Source: Promethearchaeota archaeon (lineage in GTDB: Archaea > Asgardarchaeota > Lokiarchaeia > Sigyniarchaeales > SOKP01). From it: a stretch of DNA of 6,408 nucleotides. Where the stretch lies: NCBI GenBank assembly GCA_016840695.1, contig JAEORV010000097.1, forward strand, positions 1 to 6,408. Reading direction: 5' to 3'. Below are positions 1-5,077 of the stretch, one piece after another. The notes under the pieces were generated by a model that worked only from the letters and a program-made list of their open reading frames with translations, was not told where the DNA came from and searched no databases. The translations under genes and the position numbers were made by a program. Positions within the stretch are counted from its first letter, which is position 1. Each line of letters starts with the position of its first letter.

Positions 1-114
1 ATTCAGATTATAATTTCTCTGAAATTCTTCAATTTCTTCCATACAAACCCCAACCAAAGAGTTAAACTTTTTTTGTAAAATAGACTTCAACACACTTTCT
101 TTGATCGAATACAT
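1..114 (-). CDS. Start of next tail-module gene (partial, 38 codons)
   Basis: An ATG at 114 with a well-spaced GGAGG opens a frame that runs without a stop to the window edge (MYSIKESVLKSILQKKF...). The visible 38 residues are mostly amphipathic helix with basic and acidic residues alternating, and no signal peptide or membrane segment. Genes following a tail tube gene usually encode tail assembly chaperones, often made in two forms by a programmed frameshift, or small tail proteins. That role is inferred only from position, and too little is visible to identify a family. It belongs to the same operon as the tail tube gene, 30 bases downstream. Confidence 0.7.
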   Translation of the reverse strand, partial: MYSIKESVLKSILQKKFNSLVGVCMEEIEEFQRNYNLN

Positions 115-120
115 TCCTTA

Positions 121-125
121 CCTCC
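121..125 (-). promoter_or_regulatory. Ribosome binding site of the edge gene
   Basis: GGAGG lies six bases before the ATG at 114, in the 30-base gap after the tail tube stop. It supports the partial gene at the window edge being real. Confidence 0.8.
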
Positions 126-144
126 AAACTTAAATTAATCTATA

Positions 145-1374
145 TTATAAATTACCTTCGGTCGTAGTAATCAAAAGCGCATCTCCACTAAGACTTATTG
201 GTTCATCAGCAAATGAATCTGCGGTATAATTCTGCGTATCATCAGAAAATTCTAAATCGGTAGCCTTATAACCAATTAAAAACGAAGATTTACTCGATGT
301 TTCGTAAATCTTTATAATCACATCGACTGTATCAAAAGAACTGAAATCAATTAATGCCCAACTTTGACCAGCCTGTTGCATTAAAGCTTCCAAGATAGTA
401 AAATCTTTCACATACCCCTCTAAAGAAACCGACACGTCTCTATTTTGAACATCCCTAAACTTTTCTGTACTTCCGATTTTAGGTTGTTCGATGCGATTTA
501 AAGTAGCCGCAATCGAAAGAGATGTTAATTTATCTAACTCGACAGCAGTATGAGTGCCATCATCAATAGTAACTGTAACATTTTCTGCACCAAGAAAATA
601 ATCATCAACATTATTTAATGAGGTTGGATCACCGCCCGTTCCATAAGAAGCGGCAGTATACCAAATTCGATAATTATCGCTTGCTAATCCAGATAAAATA
701 GTAATTTCTTTTGTAGAATTATTATAAGTATAATCTGTTGTTAAAGTTAATTGAGTGGCGGTTCCGCTTCGAATTCTCCACAAATCAAGAATATAAACTC
801 CTGAATTATTTGGATCTTCTACTGGGGCAGGATCGCTAACATCAATAACATAATTACCCGATGTTCCTGAAGGTGCATCATCTTCTTTAAAAATGAGATA
901 TTTATTTCCCTCTCTGGCTATTTTACAATAATCGCCACTTAATTCAAAAGTTCTTTCAATTCTTTCTTCAGCATTAATATTCAAACCAAAAGAATCTAAA
1001 GCCATATGTTGTAACCATAGTGTTTGTTCAACTGTTCCTGCATATTCGTCTTTTCCTGGTAAATAAAAATCGATTCTAGGATCATCAAAATCGCTTAATG
1101 TTAATCCTGCGCCAGGCTCAGCAGAAACACCTGCTAATTGTAAAAACGAATCAATAGTTCCATATTCTAATTGAGTAATGGATAATGTGGCTTCTAAAAT
1201 ATCTTTATCAAAATCCATTTTGTTCAATCTACCAATTTCATAAACCTTTTCCATTGGTTGATTAGTAGCTGGTGTAAAAGCTTGACATCTATCCCAATCA
1301 TCTGGTGTAACATCTTTATTAACACAGATAGAGCGAGGTTTTACAGCACTTGCATGTCTTATTTCTGTGGACAT
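145..1374 (-). CDS. Major tail (tail tube) protein, tandem tube domains with Ig-like insert
   Basis: This 409-residue protein has GGAGG (1389-1385) ten bases before its ATG, and ATG and upstream TAA are two bases apart. Position after the terminator-like gene suits the tail tube protein, which stacks in rings to form the DNA channel. Two halves look alike. Residues 41-152 run MEKVYEIGR, LEATLSITQLEYGTIDSFLQLAG, LDSFGLNINAEERIERTFELSGDYCKI. Residues 294-403 run RIEQPKIGS, RDVSVSLEGYVKDFTILEALMQQAG, LEFSDDTQNYTADSFADEPISLSGDALLI. Both have a strand, a tube helix ending QxAG, and a C-terminal strand ending LSGD. Between them, residues about 188-242 form an Ig-like module with LTLTTDYTYN, shared with the connector protein. 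The length is far above a single-domain tube protein of about 150-250 residues, as expected for a duplication. Tail tube is inferred from order and pattern; another tail surface protein is the alternative. Confidence 0.66.
   Translation of the reverse strand: MSTEIRHASAVKPRSICVNKDVTPDDWDRCQAFTPATNQPMEKVYEIGRLNKMDFDKDILEATLSITQLEYGTIDSFLQLAGVSAEPGAGLTLSDFDDPRIDFYLPGKDEYAGTVEQTLWLQHMALDSFGLNINAEERIERTFELSGDYCKIAREGNKYLIFKEDDAPSGTSGNYVIDVSDPAPVEDPNNSGVYILDLWRIRSGTATQLTLTTDYTYNNSTKEITILSGLASDNYRIWYTAASYGTGGDPTSLNNVDDYFLGAENVTVTIDDGTHTAVELDKLTSLSIAATLNRIEQPKIGSTEKFRDVQNRDVSVSLEGYVKDFTILEALMQQAGQSWALIDFSSFDTVDVIIKIYETSSKSSFLIGYKATDLEFSDDTQNYTADSFADEPISLSGDALLITTTEGNL
721..752 (-). repeat. 32-base direct repeat, copy in tail tube gene
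   Basis: Identical to 3813-3844 over 32 bases, about 3.1 kb away, same orientation, same frame (LTLTTDYTYN, residues 209-218 of the tail tube protein). Similarity continues weakly on both sides (AGTAATTT nearby in each). Confidence 0.93.
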
Positions 1375-1376
1375 AA

Positions 1377-1649
1377 TTAATTATCCTCCGATTTTATATT
1401 ATTCATAGCATTAAATTTACCAACTAATTCACTAATTTTGGTATCCAATTTGCCAATTGATTTAATATTTTCAATATGACGTTCATCTTGTTTCAATTCA
1501 TATTCATGTTGTTTTGTTTTTAAATCTCTTACATCTTCATCAAGATGTTTTAAATCATTAAATTTAATTATTGCAGAAACAGTCATCATTCCGATAAATT
1601 GAATTAATCCTAAACTAAAACTCGCTAATTTCCAATCAATTGTTTCCAT
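1377..1649 (-). CDS. Small membrane-anchored coiled-coil protein in the structural operon
   Basis: This 90-residue protein (METIDWKLASF...) has one hydrophobic segment at residues 8-28 (LASFSLGLIQFIGMMTVSAII), then a long charged helix from about 31 to 84 with heptad-like hydrophobic spacing (LKHLDEDVRDLKTKQHEYELKQ... IGKLDTKISELVGKF). The predicted form is an N-terminal membrane anchor with a C-terminal coiled coil. It resembles XhlA-type or spanin-like phage accessory proteins in size and composition, but the order is the reverse of XhlA, where the coiled coil comes first. Start is set by AGGGAG; the gene begins two bases after the upstream stop, and its last bases lie close to the tail tube start, whose SD is inside it. 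Lysis-gene helper, superinfection factor or virion component are all possible. I do not recognise the family. Confidence 0.65.
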   Translation of the reverse strand: METIDWKLASFSLGLIQFIGMMTVSAIIKFNDLKHLDEDVRDLKTKQHEYELKQDERHIENIKSIGKLDTKISELVGKFNAMNNIKSEDN

Positions 1650-1651
1650 TA

Positions 1652-2140
1652 TTAACTCCCTGATATCCAAGTATTTATCGTTATACGATGACGATGAGCG
1701 TCAAAAGAATCAACATTTTGACCTAAATTCACTCGATCATTTGTTAAAAAATTTATATTAACCAATCCTCCTGCCACTTTAGTAGGAGAATCAGGATTAC
1801 TAAGATTAGGACTATACGAATAATAACGAAACCCATTTTTTATTTCCTCTTTTAACCAACGAGCAATATCAAGTCTTTCTCCTTCGTTGGTAGCATATAT
1901 ATCGACAATCAATAAATAACGATCGTCTCTATTATTGGAACCTATTTCTAATCTTGGACTTGTTTCTGATTCAATATAAAGAGAAATGCATGGTAATGTC
2001 CAATCATTATCGGCTTTTCTTCCGACACGAACTGGAACTGCATTTCCGTTTATATCTGTTACATTGTCAGTAGCAATTTGTGTATCTAAAAAATATTTTA
2101 AACTATTTTCAAGATTTCTGTAAAGTCCCCAAGATAACAT
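1652..2140 (-). CDS. Tail-terminator-like (tail completion) protein
   Basis: This 162-residue protein starts at the ATG at 2140 behind AAGGA (2150-2146). It reads as an alpha/beta protein: helix 5-20 (GLYRNLENSLKYFLDTQI), strand CISLYIES, strand RYLLIVDIYATNEGERLDIARWLKEEI (74-100), which is a strand-turn-helix, then RYYSYSPNLSNPDSP, and a final strand HRITINTWIS after NVDSFDAHRH. This strand-helix order, with the central 'V-D-I-Y-A' strand and following helix, is typical of tail terminators (lambda gpU/SPP1 gp17-like) that cap the tail tube for joining to the head. Position directly after the gp10-like gene and near the tail tube gene agrees. The stop is two bases before the next ATG. The alternative is another neck protein of similar size. 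Confidence 0.6.
   Translation of the reverse strand: MLSWGLYRNLENSLKYFLDTQIATDNVTDINGNAVPVRVGRKADNDWTLPCISLYIESETSPRLEIGSNNRDDRYLLIVDIYATNEGERLDIARWLKEEIKNGFRYYSYSPNLSNPDSPTKVAGGLVNINFLTNDRVNLGQNVDSFDAHRHRITINTWISGS
1656..1661 (-). promoter_or_regulatory. Ribosome binding site deciding the start of the membrane-protein gene
   Basis: AGGGAG lies six bases before the ATG at 1649, overlapping the end of the upstream gene. The frame extends seven codons further to a TTG at 1670, but that has no comparable SD. Confidence 0.75.
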
Positions 2141-2151
2141 ATTTATCCTTT

Positions 2152-2622
2152 TTATTTTAAAATCGACGGTAACAACGATTCTATCTGTTGAATTGTTTCC
2201 GCAATATAATTTTTAGCAGGTATAGGTTTTGATGGTACAAAATAATAACCATCTTCGCTTTCTACCCATCTATCATTAATAAATTTACCCTTTGGTAGAA
2301 CGTGTCGCCAATTTGCTCCTATAGCTTCTGAGCCTTTATCTTGATGATTCCAATAAGGCAAAATTTTGTCTAACTCGTTTATATCTCCAACGGCCCATCC
2401 ATTTCGACTACCGAATGTAAAAGAATGAGCATAAAAACCATGAGCTAAATTTCCAGTTGAACCCGCTCGTGTAATTTTTCGTGTAATCGTGTCACGAATA
2501 ATTTTTTCTGTTTCTTTAGCAAGTCGTTCTAAATCTGTTTGTTCTAATCGCTCAACTCTTATTTTTTCTTCAACTCGAAAATCTTTTCCAACTTTATCTC
2601 TAATACTAACTCGAATTCGCAT
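2152..2622 (-). CDS. HK97 gp10-like neck/tail-completion protein
   Basis: This 156-residue protein starts at an ATG overlapping the upstream stop, with AGGA (2634-2631) eight bases before it. Residues 25-50 form an amphipathic helix (LERLAKETEKIIRDTI) typical of the gp10-like fold. Then come STGNLAHGFYAHSF (55-68), NGWAVGDINELDKILPYWNHQDKGSEA (74-100), LPKGKF (109-114) and a C-terminal PIPAKNYIAETI helix (133-144). The run 'GNLA..F...GW.VGDI..L....PYW...N/D.GS' and the final 'P.P..YI..T...' are marks I recall from phage gp10-like proteins that sit at the neck or complete the tail. Basic residues predominate in the first 55. The gene lies between stopper-like and terminator-like genes, the standard order. 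It is followed 11 bases later by the next ATG. Confidence 0.68.
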   Translation of the reverse strand: MRIRVSIRDKVGKDFRVEEKIRVERLEQTDLERLAKETEKIIRDTITRKITRAGSTGNLAHGFYAHSFTFGSRNGWAVGDINELDKILPYWNHQDKGSEAIGANWRHVLPKGKFINDRWVESEDGYYFVPSKPIPAKNYIAETIQQIESLLPSILK

Positions 2623-3038
2623 TAATCGTTTCCTATTCGAAATAACACTATTTTAGCGAAACCATAAGAAGCTTTATTAATTTGAACTCTGTTCCCTAAA
2701 GCATCTCGAAATGGGGTATAGTATTCATCGTTATATCTAATTTTTTGACAATTTTTAATTAAGTTAATGTCAGAATCTTCAATAAAAATTTCAATCGCTC
2801 CAGATTCTAACAACCCCAATTCACGAACAATTAAACTGCTACTAGATAATGATCGTACATGAGCTTTTAATGCTATAGGAGATTGATAAGTTTTTGTATA
2901 TCCTGTTTCTCTGAACGGATCATAACTAGATCCTTTAGTATTAGTTGCTTTAAAATAAATCCATATATTTTCAGAGTAATCTTTAAAAACTGTATCTTTA
3001 ATTTGATGTTTAATTTTTTTATAAATGTCGTTACGCAT
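2622..3038 (-). CDS. Head-closure (stopper)-like neck protein
   Basis: This 138-residue protein starts at the ATG at 3038 (MRNDIYKK), eleven bases after the upstream stop. The second half has the pattern I associate with SPP1 gp16-like head-closure proteins: LGLLESGAIEIFIEDSD (74-90), then KIRYNDEYYTPFRDALGNRVQI (99-120), meaning a strand, a 'Y-x-D-x-Y-Y' turn and a closing strand, ending in a strand KIVLFRI. These proteins plug or seal the filled head and dock the tail. The N-terminal third (NIWIYFKATNTKGSSYDPFRETGYTKTY) and the AHVRSLS segment also look like a small beta-barrel. The position after the adaptor and before the gp10-like gene supports the call. The TAA shares one base with the next ATG (TAATG), implying coupled translation. 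Assignment is by pattern and order only. Confidence 0.6.
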   Translation of the reverse strand: MRNDIYKKIKHQIKDTVFKDYSENIWIYFKATNTKGSSYDPFRETGYTKTYQSPIALKAHVRSLSSSSLIVRELGLLESGAIEIFIEDSDINLIKNCQKIRYNDEYYTPFRDALGNRVQINKASYGFAKIVLFRIGND

Positions 3039-3044
3039 AAAAAA

Positions 3045-3048
3045 CCTT
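3045..3048 (-). promoter_or_regulatory. Ribosome binding site deciding the start of the stopper-like gene
   Basis: AAGG (within TAATAAGG, just after the upstream stop codon) lies six bases before the ATG at 3038. The longer frame could begin only with a TTG at 3065 inside the upstream gene. Confidence 0.6.
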
Positions 3049-3049
3049 A

Positions 3050-3415
3050 TTAGGGTGTTGTCCAAGTTATTTGCTCTTGAAGCATCTTAAATTCATCTTT
3101 ATAAATAGTATAAACTTTTCCATTCGAATCTTCAATTTCTACTTCAATATAAGAACGACAATTAAAATCGTCGGTTTCGTCTTTAGGCAAATAAATCGTA
3201 ATTGTAGATGAGGATGCTCCCGCACTGATTAAGACTTGTGTATCTGCTCCGCCGGCGTTGACGGTGGCTAATTTTTTAGAATTCCCGTCTCTATCAAAAA
3301 ATTCGCATCTACATTTATATCCAGTTAAATCTGCATCAACTGTCAACGTTAAGTCGGCAGAATCAGCCTGTGCAATCTGTCGAGGAAAATCTACATTAAC
3401 TTTAAAATTAGGCAT
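3050..3415 (-). CDS. Small beta-rich virion protein of unknown role in neck cluster
   Basis: This 121-residue protein begins MPNFKVNVDFPRQ. I chose the ATG at 3415 because GGAGG is nine bases upstream; the in-frame ATGs at 3424 and 3448 lack a spaced SD and would lengthen the overlap with the connector gene. The sequence alternates short hydrophobic strands with turns (ADLTLTVDADLTGYKCRCEFF, STITIYLPKDE, SYIEVEIEDSNGKVYTIYKDEF), suggesting one Ig-like or BppU-N-like beta-sandwich. No signal peptide or membrane segment is seen. A short patch near 3248-3266, encoding NAGGAD, is clearly more GC-rich than its surroundings. Its neighbours are connector and stopper genes, so a structural, decoration or accessory neck role is plausible, but I do not recognise the family. 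Confidence 0.6.
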   Translation of the reverse strand: MPNFKVNVDFPRQIAQADSADLTLTVDADLTGYKCRCEFFDRDGNSKKLATVNAGGADTQVLISAGASSSTITIYLPKDETDDFNCRSYIEVEIEDSNGKVYTIYKDEFKMLQEQITWTTP

Positions 3416-4013
3416 TTGCGTCATCCTCCAAAAAATCAACAACTCCATAACTTCTCATAAAAGAATCTAAAACTTCATCAATTTGTTCTTTTTTACTTTT
3501 TCTTTCTACAGATTCAACAGTAAATTCGGGCGTTCGAATTCGAGTATTCTGAGGATCAATTTCTATTGCCGTAATACGTGCAATAGCATCACCTTCTTCA
3601 TATGTTGGATTAACTCCGTTTAAAGTAACAATTTCATCGCTGTCATTTATATAAAAATATTTTTTATATCTGCGAGCTGTAAAATGACTTAAACTAGATT
3701 TAATAAAACTCGTAATCTCTGAATCAGAATAACGAGCATAATAATTATAAGTAATTAAAATGTCATCATTTTTTGTTAATGAAGCTGTTATAGTAATTTT
3801 ATTAGTAGTGGAATTATAAGTATAATCTGTTGTTAAAGTTAATTCAATTCCATTTTTATAAACGCTTATAGAACTCTCGACAACATAATCTTTACTCAGA
3901 GAAAATGAAGTGTCCGAATCATAAGTATGCGAATCTCTTCCATCAGTCTGAGCCAAGTCTTTAATCAACCCACGAATCAATGTTATAACATCACTTGTTG
4001 TAACTTGTGCCAT
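3408..4013 (-). CDS. Head-tail connector (adaptor) with inserted Ig-like domain
   Basis: This 201-residue protein is the first gene after the capsid, where the adaptor that docks under the portal is normally encoded. Residues 1-20 (VTTSDVITLIRGLIKDL) form the first helix of an HK97 gp6/SPP1 gp15-like connector. The helical fold resumes at 94-116 (YSDSEITSFIKSSLSHF) and the C terminus is helical (KKEQIDEVLDSFMRSYG). Between the two parts, residues about 31-93 form a beta-rich module (SLSKDYVVESSISVYKNG...ILITYNY) that I recall in other phage connectors. Part of this module is repeated exactly at DNA level in the tail tube gene. The start has AAGGA (4027-4023) nine bases upstream. The stop overlaps the next gene by eight bases, suggesting translational coupling. 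Connector is the best call from position and the flanking helices; no catalytic activity is expected. Confidence 0.68.
   Translation of the reverse strand: MAQVTTSDVITLIRGLIKDLAQTDGRDSHTYDSDTSFSLSKDYVVESSISVYKNGIELTLTTDYTYNSTTNKITITASLTKNDDILITYNYYARYSDSEITSFIKSSLSHFTARRYKKYFYINDSDEIVTLNGVNPTYEEGDAIARITAIEIDPQNTRIRTPEFTVESVERKSKKEQIDEVLDSFMRSYGVVDFLEDDANA
3425..3429 (-). promoter_or_regulatory. Ribosome binding site deciding the start of the 3415 gene
   Basis: GGAGG ends nine bases before the ATG at 3415 and abuts the ATG at 3424, so only the 3415 start is correctly spaced. It lies inside the end of the connector gene. Confidence 0.8.
3813..3844 (-). repeat. 32-base direct repeat, copy in connector gene
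   Basis: These 32 bases match positions 721-752 exactly, in the same orientation and reading frame, and encode LTLTTDYTYN. The flanking sequence is similar but no longer identical. See the copy in the tail tube gene. Confidence 0.93.
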
Positions 4014-4050
4014 TATTTTTAATCCTTGTTTATTTTAATTTAATTTTTGG

Positions 4051-4071
4051 GAGGGGATTAAGTATCCCCTC
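4051..4071 (-). terminator. Perfect stem-loop just after the capsid gene (leaky terminator or mRNA-stabilising hairpin)
   Basis: The minus-strand RNA would form an uninterrupted 8-bp stem, GAGGGGAU pairing with AUCCCCUC around a five-base loop, starting six bases after the capsid stop. It is followed by CCAAAAAUUAAAUU and not a U-run, so it is not a textbook intrinsic terminator. Placed between a very highly expressed gene and low-copy neck genes, it could be a partial terminator, a processing site, or a 3' end protector of capsid mRNA. The hairpin is seen directly; its role is inferred. Confidence 0.5.
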
Positions 4072-4077
4072 ATATTA

Positions 4078-5046
4078 TCATGAGTAGCTAGAAGCTCTCT
4101 TGAACACTGCAACTGCATACGGATTAGGCTGAACAACACCATATTGCTCCATAACAGCCAATTCGTAAGCCCACTTCGGATTAGAACCAACCTGAAGTCT
4201 TGGGCCTGTAGCCACAATGATTCTTTCTTTGTCATCTCCACCATTGAAAACATCGGCAACTTTACGTCGCACGAAGTCAACGGGACGTCCACCTTCAGAA
4301 TCACTCAAAGCAACAACAATCATCTTATCGGCCGCCAAAACGGTCTGAGAAGTGCTATGTGTATAAGTGAAAGCGGGAACTTTGATAACTTCATCAATAC
4401 CAAAAGCTTTCAAATCAATTGCTTGATTTTTATCTTCGTTGTAATTCAACTTACGAATATCAGCGGCGCAAGTAGAACCAGCAATTACAACAACTTTGGT
4501 ACCATATTTTTCAATAGCAGTAACCATTTCATCTAATTTAGAAAGCTTAATATATGAATCTCCAGAATCTAAAGAAAATGTTTGGCTTTGACCTTCAGCA
4601 GAAGCGATAAGAACATCGAGAACATCCTTAACTTCTTTACGATCTAAGCCTTCGTGCAATTTCTTATTAGATTTAGCAATAACATCATATTTAGCTTCTA
4701 AAAGTTTTTCAACATATACATATTCGGCAGGGCCGTTGTAGCTGTTGAATGTTAAATCGTTAGGAGTGTCGGGTGTTACATTGGCCTGTGTGACAGAACC
4801 ATTACTAATGGTATACACAGTTTTTGTATCGGGCCCGATTGAAAAATACTCATAATCTTCACCTTTTCCAACTCTTTCTACATTACAAACCTTTTCAATT
4901 ATTTCGGGAACAGGCAATTCTGCATCATAAGGTATATTAGCAATTTTAGCTAATTCCATTTGAGAATTACTGTCACGAGTAATTGCAATAGACTGTAACT
5001 TTGCTTTTAGCTCTTCCCGAGCTAACATTAACTTCTTCTCGTCCAT
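4078..5046 (-). CDS. Major capsid protein (HK97 fold)
   Basis: This 322-residue protein would form the icosahedral head shell. It follows the protease/scaffold gene by 31 bases and precedes the connector gene, the canonical place for a capsid gene, and its length suits an HK97-fold protein. Residues 1-40 are charged and helical, a possible N-arm or short scaffold-like segment. Residues 105-150 (around YVYVEKLLEAKYDVIAKSN) look like the E-loop and long spine helix. Residues 170-200 look like an A-domain strand and helix (VVVIAGSTCAADI). The C terminus has RIIVATGP, then AYELAVMEQYGVVQPNPYAVAVF, the usual P-domain ending of this family. Codons look richer in G and C than in neighbouring genes, consistent with selection for high expression. 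The start is fixed by AGGAGGAG; the stop is TGA. Whether the protease trims the N terminus cannot be told. Confidence 0.88.
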   Translation of the reverse strand: MDEKKLMLAREELKAKLQSIAITRDSNSQMELAKIANIPYDAELPVPEIIEKVCNVERVGKGEDYEYFSIGPDTKTVYTISNGSVTQANVTPDTPNDLTFNSYNGPAEYVYVEKLLEAKYDVIAKSNKKLHEGLDRKEVKDVLDVLIASAEGQSQTFSLDSGDSYIKLSKLDEMVTAIEKYGTKVVVIAGSTCAADIRKLNYNEDKNQAIDLKAFGIDEVIKVPAFTYTHSTSQTVLAADKMIVVALSDSEGGRPVDFVRRKVADVFNGGDDKERIIVATGPRLQVGSNPKWAYELAVMEQYGVVQPNPYAVAVFKRASSYS

Positions 5047-5054
5047 TTTATGAA

Positions 5055-5062
5055 CTCCTCCT
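5055..5062 (-). promoter_or_regulatory. Strong ribosome binding site of the major capsid gene
   Basis: AGGAGGAG lies eight bases before the capsid ATG at 5046, the longest SD match seen in the window. This fits the need for hundreds of capsid copies per virion. Confidence 0.85.
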
Positions 5063-5077
5063 GTGGTTAGTTAATTA

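Noticed and set aside
67..75. T-run on the plus strand that might be a terminator tail
   Set aside because: It lies inside the partial edge gene, encodes Gln-Lys-Lys on the minus strand, and no stem precedes it in either direction.
115..144. Promoter-like AT-rich gap before the edge gene
   Set aside because: No recognisable -35/-10 pair with proper spacing; the gap is fully explained by an SD and AT-rich spacer.
1373..1384. 12-base perfect palindrome ATAATTAATTAT at the tail tube gene start
   Set aside because: Composed only of A and T in AT-rich DNA; a chance palindrome is likely and no operator half-sites or spacing pattern accompany it.
3039..3065. Longer stopper-like protein starting at TTG 3065
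   Set aside because: It would need a TTG start with no SD and a 16-base overlap with the upstream gene; the ATG at 3038 has AAGG six bases upstream.
3258..3470. 70-codon plus-strand open frame
   Set aside because: Antisense to the small beta-rich gene and the connector 3' end; no SD and no domain pattern.
4144..4536. 130-codon plus-strand open frame, and an 89-codon minus-strand frame at 4035-4304
   Set aside because: Both overlap the well-supported capsid gene in other frames, with no family resemblance.
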